Positions 1 through 9,171 of a stretch of DNA of 64,000 nucleotides are shown here, one piece after another. This stretch comes from Tetranychus cinnabarinus. Its lineage: Eukaryota; Arthropoda; Arachnida; Trombidiformes; Tetranychidae. The position numbers were made by a program, and so were the translations under genes. The number at the start of each line of letters is the position of its first letter. Within the stretch, counting starts at the first letter, position 1. The notes under the pieces are model-generated. The model searched no databases. It was not told the DNA's origin and worked only from the letters and a program-made list of their open reading frames with translations. Location of the stretch: the NCBI GenBank assembly GCA_022266195.1, contig WHVY01000007.1, positions 620,001 to 684,000 of the forward strand, read 5' to 3'.

Positions 1-192
1 TTTCGAGAATTTATTGATTTAGAAACTTGAAGTAGGCGCCTTTGTTTATGATGCTCTTATTGGCTGTTGATTTCGAAGCGAGGCAACCACAAGCCATTGG
101 TTAAAGAAAAAGCTTCATTTCTTGAAAATTAGTCTTCGAAGATAAATCGTTTTTGAAATTAAGTATCGTGAAAAGTTTTCAACTTATAACTC

Positions 193-1452
193 ATGAAAAT
201 GGATAGTGATGTTATAATTAAAGGATCTCGAACTCGACCTAATCCATTCAAATTAGTTCCTTGTGAAAAATATGGCAATAATACTGAGGTAAATATTAGA
301 CTTTTCTCGCTTGTATGGTTTTTGACAATTTTTGTCAGAAGTACTTTCTGCTTGTTTTCCCTCTATTTTGTTTATCAATTCTAATTGTTCTCATTGAATT
401 TTATTTTATTTATTATGTATTTCTTTAGGCTCCATTCATCTTAAATCTAAGTGTTGAAGCTTTAGCTTTAATTGATGTTCACTCTCACTGTGTTCAAACC
501 GAGGTTATTGGACTTTTGGGAGGCTTGTACTGCTCTCGGTACAGACAATTAAATATTTTAACTGCTGAGCCATGTGAAAGTTTAACTGCTGGGACTAGTG
601 ATTTACAATGTGAGATGGATCCAGGTTAGTTTAATTTTTCATTTGCAGTCAATTTCAATAACAGCGACAAGCTAAAGTTGCTCTTGCTATCTTTTGACCG
701 GTGACTCATTTTAAACTCACGTTTCTTTTAGTCTCTCAAGCTGATGCCTTAGAAAGGTTAACTAAGGCAGGATATCAAGTTGTCGGTTGGTACCATTCTC
801 ATCCAACTTTCGTGCCCAATCCAAGTCTTAGAGATCTCGAGACTCAAGCTAAATATCAGCAGCTTTTTGCTGATGGAAACCAGCCATTTCTTTCTTTGAT
901 ACTAAACCCTTACTCCACACCTCATCAAACTTTAACTAAAAACAATCTTGTCTCAAAATACAAGTGCCTTATGCTTAGTGAACATATCTCATCATCTCAG
1001 GTAAATCATTTTATTCAATAACAAGTTCTAATTAGACTGGATCCAATCACTAAGCTACATTATATCTTTGTATCTTGCAGAACGAATCAAGAACGCCATA
1101 TGCCTTTAATCCTCTTTTAGTGAGAAGAGAAAAGCTGTTTTATAATTTGACCCATCGTTTGGAAGAGTTATGTTCTAAAATTGAAGGGAAACCTTCAACT
1201 CTCTGTATCACCGACAAGCTCAGAGGAAAAGATATGCCATATTTGACCAAGGTAAGTGAATAAATTTTTAGCTATTTGGCACAAAAATTATCCTTAATAT
1301 TTGTTTTTTTCATTGTACCTACACAGATCTTAACAAGTTTAAGGCACCATTTTGAGACTACAGGGCTATCAAAAATCGAGTCGGAACGTTTGGTTGATCA
1401 AATACGGGCAATACTTCTAGAACATTTGAGGAGCAAACCTAATGGCAAATAG
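193..1452 (+). CDS. JAMM/MPN-domain deubiquitinase, MYSM1/MPND-like
   Basis: Five exons can be joined: 193-288, 429-624, 732-1000, 1081-1251 and 1327-1452. Every intron is GT-AG and the phases match, giving 285 residues. Exon 2 carries the conserved acidic residue of the MPN fold in the stretch TEVIGLLGG. Exon 3 carries the JAMM zinc motif HSHP followed by six residues, then Ser and Asp (HSHPTFVPNPSLRD). MYSM1 and MPND have the same motif in an MPN domain that removes ubiquitin from lysines; MYSM1 acts on histone H2A in the nucleus. An in-frame stop at 187-189 lies just before the ATG and no acceptor site separates them, so the protein seems to lack the SANT/SWIRM domains of MYSM1 and resembles a minimal MPND. 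A polyadenylation signal AATAAA lies at 1536-1541. The gene ends tail to tail with BRX1. The family is secure; the exact orthologue (MYSM1 or MPND) is not. Confidence 0.85.
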
Positions 1453-1691
1453 AAGGACGCAATTATCATTTTTTTACAGCAAACCATTTCAGCCCATCGT
1501 TCATTAACGCTTCATTTGTTAATTTTTGGATAAACAATAAAGTTTTTGATAATTTATAATAATCTATGTATACTTTTGATAGACTTTACGCAAATAAAGA
1601 GTCAGCTATAATTTCATATATTTTCAAGTTATCAACTTGAGATGTTATTTGACAATTAAATAGCATTTAAAATTAATTAAGCTGTTGGTTT

Positions 1692-2838
1692 TTAATCGAA
1701 AATTTCCAATGGATCCATGTCTTGATATTCTTCTCCTTTTGGTTTTTTCTTGTTTCGCCCTTCTCTTATCACAACCTTATCCTTGTATTTGTCTGAAGCT
1801 TGTTGCCGTAACATTCGCCGTCTAACATTTGGATTGACAAATCCTGGATTAGAATAAATCACAGGACCACCAAGACCACCTTCGAAAATTTTGATTAAAT
1901 TTAAGCAAAATCTCGGACCAATTTCAGCAAGTGAGCCTTCCTCTCCAACAATTTGATAATTACGGAACCAGATTCTTTTATCCAAAATAGTGAATGTATA
2001 AACATGGTCAAAAAACGGTTGGCTTTTCGGGTGGTGTTTTGGAACGCCAAATGTCTGTTGAAAATAATTTCATTAGCTTCAGGAAAATAAGTGTGAAAAT
2101 GGACAATTTGAAATACCTGAGAGAACAACTCTTTGAGCAAAGACAGTTGCGGAGTTTTGTCAAATTCAGGATCAAATGAAAGTAAAGGTCTGGATCCTCG
2201 TAAACAATTTCCACTAAGACGAAGCTCTTCCATGGTGTGAACTTGAAAATAATGGATAAAAATAGTTTAATACTAGTGCTGATAACATTAACAATAATAT
2301 TAAGCAACTTACTGTTTTCTATCATAAACTTTGCCGAAGGTCCATTTGGTACGTTAGCAACATATAAATAACTATCTTTTCGCTTCTTATTAATAAAGAG
2401 TAAGCACTTGTTACAATTGCGTGTTTCACAAATTTCTAATGCGTCACTGAATAGGTCACTCTTTACACTGTCCAATTTGGGTTCTGTAAAGTTGAAAAAG
2501 CATTGAAATTAGCACCATAAGATGAAGAATCGATGAAGGAAACAAACCTGATTTTGAATGAGGCATTAAAGTCCGTAGGTTTAACATTAGATGTCGATCA
2601 CGAGCTGTGATTCCTCTAGCTCCAAGAACCATCACCCTTTGTCTATTAATCCATTCAGTCTAAATCATAAAAAAATCAGCATGTTAAATAAAAATAAGCA
2701 CATTTAAACAAATAAACAAGTTACCTTTCTTATTTTCAACAAGTCATCGGAGAATAAGACTTCATTTTGATTTTCAGTTTTTTCTGGCTCCTTATCAGTA
2801 GCTTCATTTTGTTTATTGCCGCGTTTACGCTTCCCCAT
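1692..2838 (-). CDS. BRX1: Ribosome biogenesis protein BRX1 (Brix domain), with an apparent one-base frameshift in exon 2
   Basis: Five exons on the minus strand: 2838-2725, 2660-2548, 2483-2313, 2241-2117 and 2054-1692. Typical BRX1 blocks are visible: ARGITARDRHLMLNL with LMPHSK, NCNKCLLF, NGPSAKFMIEN, LRLSGNCLRGSRPLLSFDP, LDKRIWFRNYQIV and EIGPRFCLNLIKIFEGGLGG. BRX1 acts in the nucleolus in assembly of the 60S ribosomal subunit. The phases of exons 1, 3, 4 and 5 agree, but exon 2 is 113 bases where 112 would keep the frame. The excess base maps to a run of four A (minus strand) at 2638-2641: before it the frame reads EWINRQ, which fits the family, and after it only the shifted frame (RVMVLGARG) fits. 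With one A fewer the product would be 294 residues, somewhat shorter at the C-terminus than the human protein (about 350). Since BRX1 is essential, a sequencing error or a second copy elsewhere is more likely than real loss. Confidence 0.88.
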
Positions 2839-3150
2839 TATCAATTTATTTTAAACAATTAGAAACAATGACAAAAAGCAAATAATAAAGAATTAGAACT
2901 ATCTAGTAAGTTGATGCAAAACTCTTGTAAACAGAATGGATTTATTTTTGCACGTTGGTTTCAGTCACATGTTACTACCAACAAAGTGGCGCCAATTTAG
3001 AAACTACTTATCCAATGACTCGTTTTCATGTTTCTAGACCAAGACACAATATTTAAATTATTGTTTCTCATTCTAAATTATCTTCTTTTGAATTTATTTA
3101 TTATAATGTATTAAGTAAATTTCCATTACTTTAGTGCATGTATATACTGA

Positions 3151-3333
3151 ATTTTTGGATGTTTCAATAGTGAAAGTCGATGCTCAATTGGATATTTTCA
3201 TGTTGGCGATTTGGATCAAAAATCGGAAATCATCTGGGCCGGAACAAATAACAATAGCTTGGAATCACACACAAATTTTATATCGTTTAATAGTAACCAG
3301 TTGGACAGAATTAACCTCTTACTCAAACAGTAA
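3151..3333 (+). other. Coding-like stretch, possible terminal exon or relic
   Basis: An open frame between the stop at 3148-3150 and the stop at 3331-3333 reads as ordinary protein-like sequence (CSIGYFHVGDLDQKSEIIWA, later NQLDRINLLLKQ). A plausible splice acceptor (TTTCAATAG) ends at 3170. I do not recognise a family and find no partner exon upstream, where BRX1 starts on the other strand. It overlaps a minus-strand reading frame, so at most one of the two is real. It could equally be chance. Confidence 0.2.
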
Positions 3334-3527
3334 TACAAGGACGAGACTAACGTAGACATGACGGTGGACAAGCGGATCTTCAGTTGGTTTTTGGCTTTAA
3401 GGTTCAAGGTGCCTTCAACCACTAAGGGTTGAACAGGAACAAGAGTAGGAGCAGTTGAAGGATTGCCGACACAATAAATTGACAGAATGCTTGATAAAAC
3501 CACGAAGATGACAAGATAAAGCTTCAT
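3216..3527 (-). CDS. Possible small secreted protein, unrecognised
   Basis: An ATG at 3527 opens a frame whose first 20 or so residues (MKLYLVIFVVLSSILSIYCV) form a convincing signal peptide. A short Pro/Thr/Val-rich stretch follows, ending near LNLKAKNQ. After that the frame to the stop at 3216 looks like non-coding AT-rich translation. Another frame (EDPLVHRHVYV) also looks coding-like for a short distance, so the real gene may be spliced or broken there. I recognise no family. A short secreted peptide or the first exon of a secreted protein are both possible. Confidence 0.35.
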   Translation of the reverse strand: MKLYLVIFVVLSSILSIYCVGNPSTAPTLVPVQPLVVEGTLNLKAKNQLKIRLSTVMSTLVSSLYYCLSKRLILSNWLLLNDIKFVCDSKLLLFVPAQMISDF

Positions 3528-3599
3528 TTCGATTTCTTGGTAAAGCTTGGAAATTTGAATCACAATTCATACACACTTGGACCCTTTTTCACAATTTCT

Positions 3600-4430
3600 G
3601 GCTACAATAGCAAAAAAGCCAGTAATTGCTCATGCATCATCTCAATAATCATATAAAAGCCTTAATTTTGTCAAAATTGTGCCCATAAATCATCCATATT
3701 AGCTGCAGTCATTAAGTAAATTGTGTAATGGCGGACAATGGATTTTTTTTCGCAAAATTTAAAACTTGAAAGCTAAAATTTTCTGGATAAAATTGACAAT
3801 TTCCATGCAAGATCTTCAATTTCCAGTTAATCAAAGTGGACCATCAGATTCTACTCTGATCATGCTGACCTCAATTCAATTATCGGAGATAATTTTTAAC
3901 CTTGATCGTATTAAAGACTGATTACATCGGATCAATCGCTATTTTTGTTCACAAGGTTAATGATAAGTAAACAATAAACCAAAGCCTAAGTTGTTTACTA
4001 TGCATTTTCCTCAAGTTTCCCCAGTTCACTCATTTCGGATGATTACCACAATTGAGCAATTTGTGATGAATAATTCAATCTCTCTCAGTGATCTCTTTAA
4101 ATAGTTATTGGCTCTCTGTATTTACCCAAGAATTAATCATTCACCATCATCGTCACCATTTGATATTGAGAAATCAGAAAAATCTGTTTTCTCTTTGAAC
4201 AATTGACAAAATCACAACACCAAGCAATCAATTTAGGACAGAGCTGATATATATTCGCCTGCCTCTATTAATCTAAACTTTCCCTTTCTTCTTCTTACCT
4301 TCCCACCTTTTGATCAATTGTCTTTTGTTTCATCACGTGCATGGTTAACCCCGAAAAATTATGATAATAATGATAATGTCACTTCATCGTGATTAACACC
4401 ATCGAAAGGGGTTATCGTTAATCAGAACGG
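3600..4430. other. Intergenic, nothing recognised
   Basis: AT-rich sequence without a convincing reading frame. A TATAAAA-like string on the plus strand near 3651 has no coding sequence within a usual distance. The right part is the promoter-proximal region of the TIL gene at 4578. Confidence 0.5.
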
Positions 4431-4432
4431 AG

Positions 4433-4439
4433 TATAAAA
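4433..4439 (+). promoter_or_regulatory. TATA box of the TIL-domain gene
   Basis: TATAAAA in the context AGTATAAAAGG, 139 bases before the ATG at 4578. This spacing allows a start of transcription near 4465 and a leader of about 110 bases. Confidence 0.6.
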
Positions 4440-4577
4440 GGACTATTCAACAGCGATTCAAATTATTATTACCTGATTGATCAAGTTGGACGACAGTTTT
4501 TACTTCCTACCCAAACAACACTTCACTTTGTTCACTCTTCACTTTAACTGTTATTCAATACAAACTTGACTCCTAAA

Positions 4578-4850
4578 ATGAAGTCAATAGTTTTAATTTT
4601 TACTGTTACATTGGTCATTGTGTGTATAAGCTCAATCAAATCGGATCCAGCCAAATGGACAGATGATATTGATGACCCTTGCCCAACTGATCGTGTCTAC
4701 AATCCATGTGGATCAGCCTGTCCATTAACATGTGCTCAACCCAAAAAGGGTAAATGCAACCGAATGTGCGTTCCTGGTTGCTTCTGTAAACCTGGTTTAT
4801 ACGAAAATGCTGCAGGAAACTGTGTTACGCTGGACGAGTGTTACAACTAA
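4578..4850 (+). CDS. Secreted TIL-domain cysteine-rich protein, probable serine protease inhibitor
   Basis: 90 residues in one exon. The ATG at 4578 is chosen because a strong signal peptide follows directly (MKSIVLIFTVTLVIVCISSI). The mature part has the ten cysteines of a trypsin-inhibitor-like (TIL) domain, with the segments NPCGSACPLTC, CNRMCVPGCFC and NCVTLDEC. TIL domains fold by five disulfides and, in mites, ticks and insects, many inhibit secreted serine proteases. The exposed loop would lie between the fifth and seventh cysteines (roughly NRMCVPGC), but I cannot predict the target. It is the only one in this window with all ten cysteines; three minus-strand relatives have eight. A TATA box lies 139 bases upstream. 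Confidence 0.85.
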   Translation: MKSIVLIFTVTLVIVCISSIKSDPAKWTDDIDDPCPTDRVYNPCGSACPLTCAQPKKGKCNRMCVPGCFCKPGLYENAAGNCVTLDECYN

Positions 4851-5405
4851 CCAACTACTTATTCAATCCAAGATGGTCAACTTCTTATTTTGATACTCAA
4901 TTGAAAATATATTATCTTCTTGTAACTCTCAGTTCATCTAAAAAAGAAATCTGAGTTCCTCCAATCTTAACCAATGTAACTAATCTATTCTAAACTTCAT
5001 CTATGTGACAAATGTGACATTAAACCAATCGATTGTCCATTAAATGGCAATACATTTAAACGTCTATTTTTCAATCTATTCATCTCATTGTACCCAGTTA
5101 ATTGCTTTCGTTGTATAACCAGTAATTGAAGAAGATGAAAACAAAGCAATTAAAATTGATTCCAGTCAATGAATCATTCAACATTTTTTTTGCGTTGATT
5201 CCTCAACAAGTTAAACTTGAGAAAACTGTTATCTCTGACATTCAAGATGGTTTCAAGTTTTATCGACTCAGTGAACTTGAGACACACAAATAGCTTACCA
5301 TTTGTTTACACCAATTGATTCTAAACTTAACAATCAAACGCAAATTAAACCCAAACCAATGACAGAAAAATGAAGACATAAAGTATACGCACTAAAATAA
5401 TATAT
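4851..5405. other. Intergenic between convergent TIL genes
   Basis: 3' flanks of the plus-strand TIL gene and the minus-strand TIL-like gene. No reading frame of interest. A minus-strand AATAAA polyadenylation signal for the next gene lies near 5409. Confidence 0.5.
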
Positions 5406-5501
5406 TTATTTATCCATTATTACATAAATTTGACAAATAACGTTATAATAAAATAAAATGTCTTTTATTCATCAAAACATTACGGTGTAACCATGAAGAG
5501 T

Positions 5502-5735
5502 TTAACAGTCCTCAAGAAGTACACATTCACCAAGATGGTTTTCATAATAGCCTCTTGGACATTCAGGTAGTCCAGTACAAACTTGAATACAAATTCTGGG
5601 TTCAGGATATTTACAGGTTAATGGACAGGCAGAACCACAGCCAATCATCACTTTTTCAACCTTTCGAGGTTTGTCCTCACAAAGGGAAACTGTAAGGAGA
5701 GAGAAGACAATCAAGATAATTAGAGTTGATTTCAT
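5502..5735 (-). CDS. Secreted TIL-like protein, eight-cysteine form
   Basis: 77 residues in one exon, beginning with a signal peptide (MKSTLIILIVFSLLTVSLC). The mature part holds eight cysteines in the order C-GSA-C-PLT-C, RIC-IQV-C, ECPRGYYE, GEC and EDC. It matches the TIL pattern without the first cysteine and without one of the cysteines of the central C-x-C, so one disulfide is missing compared with the gene at 4578. A minus-strand TATA-like string (TATATAAAA) lies around 5820-5829, about 90 bases before the ATG. Its nearest relative is the next minus-strand gene at 6152-6418 (shared PRKV and IGCG starts, IQVCTG and ECP blocks), so the pair arose by tandem duplication. Inhibitor activity is inferred from the family only. 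Confidence 0.8.
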   Translation of the reverse strand: MKSTLIILIVFSLLTVSLCEDKPRKVEKVMIGCGSACPLTCKYPEPRICIQVCTGLPECPRGYYENHLGECVLLEDC

Positions 5736-6151
5736 TTTGATGGTTTAATTGTAAAACAACAACTTTAACGGATTTGTAGGTTAAGACTAAATGTATAACT
5801 GGTCTAAACTCGAGTTTGTTTTATATAAAATCCTACCATACTCAGATCTTTGGAGAGCTTTTCAATCAAAATGCTAAGCTTATCAATCCTTTTGTTTCAA
5901 AGTTTAATCAAATTCTATCAATCATTTTTGAATGACAATATTAATCAAGATAGGTGTCAATGTAATTATTTTGTTGCTTAGCATAAATATTGAATCTTGT
6001 TCATTTGATACTCAGTTACACAATTGAACCTCCAACTGAAAGCATGAACAGAATCGAACCAGACTTTGCCTCGATATCTACAATAAACTTTGTTATTGAT
6101 CAACATCAAACGATAAATACAATCAAAAATGTAATTGAACTCACAATTTTG

Positions 6152-6418
6152 TTATTGATAACTGTTGCTGTTGGATTGAGGGCAATCTTTCCATAGAACA
6201 CATTTACCAATGTTATTTTCAAAATATCCTTCTGGACATTCAGGGTTCCCAGTACAGACTTGGATGCATGAGTCAATTTTAGGATTACTACAGGTTCTAG
6301 GGCAAGCTGTGCCACAGCCAATTATACGTTTTTGCACTTTTCTGGGAACATAAAGTTCATAGGAAACTGTGATAAACACTAGGAAAACGATGAAAGTCAG
6401 AATGAATTTTGTTTTCAT
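6152..6418 (-). CDS. Secreted TIL-like protein, eight-cysteine form, tandem paralogue
   Basis: 88 residues from the ATG at 6418; the codon six bases earlier is TTG and is not needed. The signal peptide is MKTKFILTFIVFLVFITVSY. Eight cysteines follow with the same spacing as the neighbour at 5502-5735 (IGCGTACPRTC, CIQVCTGNPECPEGYFE, KCVLWKDC), then a short Ser/Asn tail absent from the neighbour. Both lie on the minus strand about 420 bases apart. The missing cysteine pair is the same in both, so it was lost before the duplication. The target protease is unknown. Confidence 0.8.
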   Translation of the reverse strand: MKTKFILTFIVFLVFITVSYELYVPRKVQKRIIGCGTACPRTCSNPKIDSCIQVCTGNPECPEGYFENNIGKCVLWKDCPQSNSNSYQ

Positions 6419-6424
6419 TGTCAA

Positions 6425-7320
6425 GTTGAGGTGAATACGTTTATTTAAATATATTATTATATTTGGTTACGAGAAAAGTATATTAACTTATCAAATACAA
6501 GTTATATGATTTAATAACCAGGCTTTTATTCAGATTGTATTTAAATTGATTTCTGAGCAAATCTTTTCATTCAATCCATTAATTAAAGAACCTTTGATTT
6601 TGTTTTTCTTGATCCTCGAGGAGAACAGATATGAATATGAAGTGGATTGCTGAATTCAATTGAAATGAGCCAAGAAATGCAGGCAAGAGATTTTGCTTTT
6701 GATTTGTTGTCTTCAAGATATTAATCGGAAGATGAATATGATCGCTTAAAAGATGAAATGGGTGTCATTTGGCCATGACAATGTATAGCATTGGTTTGAA
6801 ATTTTTGCATTTCATTCTTGAATAACAGATTGGTCTGAAATCTATGAAACGAGAATCAAAGTAAATTTTTTTATAAAAAAGATCTTAACATAATAATTAC
6901 ATTGAAATATATTTTTTATTTGTTTCACTTGGAAGCATAAAAATAGTTGAAACATTTTCTCATAAATTCATTACAAATGGCATGGAAAAAGCAAGCTATA
7001 ACAATCAGACAATTTAGTCAAGTTAATGACACAGCAGTTGTTTTTTGATGGATAACTTTGTTTCCCTCCTTTCGGGTCAAATATTATGATCAATCAATTT
7101 ATTTTTCACACCAAGCAATATTGACTCACTGTGAATCATTTCCAATCGAGAATATTTCTCATTGTCGTCAATTGTAGACTGAAAAAGCCTGAATTCATAA
7201 TGAAAAGATACTACTTACTACTTTACTACTTATTGAAGAGAAAGTTTCAGGGGAAGGAAGAACCCACTTTTAATTGAAACGACCAATTAATTAATTAGTA
7301 GCTTAGCGATATTGTTTGAT
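6425..7320. other. Intergenic, nothing recognised
   Basis: AT-rich, no reading frame that resembles a protein. It separates the TIL cluster from the UGT/GDE relic cluster. Confidence 0.5.
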
Positions 7321-7482
7321 GTCCTTTACAACAGTTGACGCACCTGATTTCCTTACCTAACTCTTTACACGAAAGACTAAGTTTTACATAAAATTCTGGC
7401 CCAACATTGAAGCATCCCCTTGAATTAGAAAAAGTTTTTTCCCCTCACCCAGGTTATTCAATACAGATTCTGCATTTTGCCT
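7321..7482 (-). repeat. Inverted, diverged copy of the UGT-fibroin spacer segment at 10926-11089
   Basis: Read on the minus strand, this segment aligns over about 160 bases with plus-strand 10926-11089 (and the copies near 19947 and 29121). Shared runs include CAGAATCTGTATTGAA, GGGTGAGGGGAAAAAAC, TTGGGCCAGAATTT and TCTTTCGTGTAAAGAGTT. It follows directly on the broken UGT exon, just as the plus-strand copies follow the 3' end of UGT sequence. One frame reads GPEFYVKLSLSCKELGKEIR, close to GPEFDVKLNLSCKEFDKEIW in the plus-strand copies, so the segment may derive from a coding sequence. Confidence 0.7.
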
Positions 7483-7808
7483 TCCAACCTCTATTTTCAT
7501 GCATTTTAGCATAACTCCCAATGTCGGTCAATAAATCGACTATTGGGAATTCTGGTTCAGCACTGTCCACCAATGAAATAAACTCGAATCCATGTTTTTG
7601 GATAGTTGCACGATGTCTAGGAGAATGAGCGAAATAAACTTGATGACCGCGTTTACGAAGCAACAAACCGATACCAAGACATGCATTCAAATGCCCAAGG
7701 ACTGGACGGCAAAAGATAAATTAGAAAAAATATCAATGCAAATACAAATGACAAATACCCAAACAAAGCAGTGGACAATATTTTGAGGCTTTCACCACTT
7801 TTATTCAT
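7483..7808 (-). pseudogene. UGT pseudogene, first exon plus start of second exon
   Basis: The minus strand shows the two-exon start of a UGT like the intact gene at 9172. Exon 1 (7808-7759) encodes MNKSGESLKILSTALFG with a GT donor in the same phase. An intron of about 57 bases follows, then exon 2 from about 7701 encodes HLNACLGIGLLLRKRGHQVY and continues to about residue 80. The start of exon 2 has one base more than its paralogues, which breaks the frame. Homology stops near 7483 after SYAKMHENR; the rest of the enzyme, including the donor-binding HGG region, is missing. The piece joins a repeat normally found downstream of a UGT, suggesting an internal deletion. No function is expected. 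Confidence 0.8.
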
Positions 7809-7809
7809 C

Positions 7810-8020
7810 ACTGATTCTGGTTGAATCCAAAACTTATTCTCAAAATTGGCATGAATTCTTTCAGACCACTCTTCCAAGTCCAGTTCACATCTGAACATGG
7901 AACACATTCGTGTGGATATTTACCATGACTGTACATTCATCCAACCAGGTAATGATAGATTTACAGAGTCAGGCAGCTGGACCATCTCGAGGTGTTGCTG
8001 CTTTACCACGATTTTGGATA
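7810..8020 (-). pseudogene. Relic of a glycogen debranching enzyme (AGL-type) C-terminal region
   Basis: On the minus strand, three frames together resemble the glucosidase half of eukaryotic glycogen debranching enzyme. NRGKAATPRDGPA (7973-8014) matches the conserved NRG-x-ATPRDG block, ITWLDE (about 7935-7955) sits where the family has a WLLEL-type helix, and LEEWSERIHANFENKFWI (about 7825-7885) matches the family's W-x-x-x-I-x-x-NFE-x-x-F block. The order is right, but an in-frame stop and at least one frame change separate the blocks, so it is dead. It abuts the ATG of the UGT pseudogene. The assignment comes from motif recall; a protein search would settle it. Confidence 0.6.
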
Positions 8021-8164
8021 AAAATGGAGCTGAAGTTTGAAGTTGATTTTCTTGGAAATCAAAGATCGGATTTAGTCCGAATTCGCAGAGTGGACAAAGG
8101 ACACATTTTAGTATAAAACGTAAAAGTTAGACCAATAGCATCAATAGTTTTCAACACGATTAAA

Positions 8165-8480
8165 TTAAGGCAACAGTTCACTTCCAGTTGAGAGTTGAAC
8201 CTTTGTTGGTTGTAAAGCAACAAAACTGATTACATTTGTTTCATTTAAAAGTTTATCTGATGGACAATCATTGACAAAATTGCGTCTAAAGTTGAAACCG
8301 ATCTCTTTTTGTACAGTTTAGGTACCAGATTTTTTCACCAAACTCTTTGTTCGCGATACGGTTGCCCGACGATGTACCATTAACCTGAATACAAAAAAGT
8401 TTTTCCACCAAAGTCAATAACAAGAAGTAAGGATTCTGCTCTTTTCCCCCTCTGCTTAAAAGTTGATTTCTCAGTAGCCT
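8165..8480 (-). pseudogene. Unidentified coding-like relic related to the UGT-flank repeats
   Basis: Two overlapping minus-strand frames read as protein: LTLVEKLFCIQVNG then NKEFGEKIWYLNCTKRDRF (about 8290-8430), and after a frame change NFRRNFVNDCPSDKLLNE to a stop at 8165-8167. The first is a diverged copy of the segment repeated at 10926 and 7321 (KEFDKEIWYLNCPKG there). The combined layout faintly resembles the N-terminus of debranching enzyme, whose C-terminal relic lies next to it, but the similarity is too weak to name it. Confidence 0.35.
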
Positions 8481-8484
8481 GAAT

Positions 8485-9060
8485 CTCGAAAAAGTTCTGA
8501 CTGTTTTTGGTGGATGTAGTTTAGTCATTGTTTTCATGCTACTTCGCAATTTTCTTTAGCACCCGTTCAGTTTGGTAACATTTTAAATTGATCAACTCTA
8601 ATAACTAACCTTGTTACTTGATGAGTTGATGTAACTTGTAACTTGAATTGCATTGATTTTAGCAATTTGTATTTGTACTCAAAGCCTAGACAAATACAGT
8701 CTAATCGTCGAGATTCATAATTCCATTGAATTTCCCTGATATCTTTGCACTGAGCTTATTCAATATAAGCTTTCTTATTTCAACACAGATACATTTAATC
8801 AACTAATCAACAGTTATTCTCATTTCACTTTTTGATAACTCGGTGCATTCGATCAATGTTAACAGTAAATTTCATCGGCCAAAAAATAGAGGTTTGTAGT
8901 CCAATGCATTGAGTTTGTTGGTACTCTGAGTTTGCATCGGTGATAAAATGTTACAGCTTCATACGAATGCGTCTAATACCTAATTGTAATCTTATCTCGT
9001 TGATGATAATTAGATGGACTGAGAAAATTGAAAATTCCGTCTCAACTCAATTCATAAAAC
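8485..9060. other. Upstream region of the intact UGT gene
   Basis: AT-rich, no coding sequence recognised; it presumably holds the proximal regulatory region of the UGT gene that starts at 9172. Confidence 0.5.
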
Positions 9061-9062
9061 AG

Positions 9063-9070
9063 TATAAATA
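9063..9070 (+). promoter_or_regulatory. TATA box of the first UGT gene
   Basis: TATAAATA, 109 bases before the ATG at 9172. It fits a transcription start near 9095 and a leader of about 75 bases. Confidence 0.6.
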
Positions 9071-9171
9071 CAGGTAGCAGCAAAACAAGTTTTATTTTAT
9101 TAGAAACTTTCAACTCAATAGTAACTATTAACTTCAAAGTTTTAATAACTGATTACCATAATATTATTACA

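Noticed and set aside
4566..4577. Upstream start for the TIL gene
   Set aside because: The codon at 4566 is TTG; the ATG at 4578 directly precedes the signal peptide.
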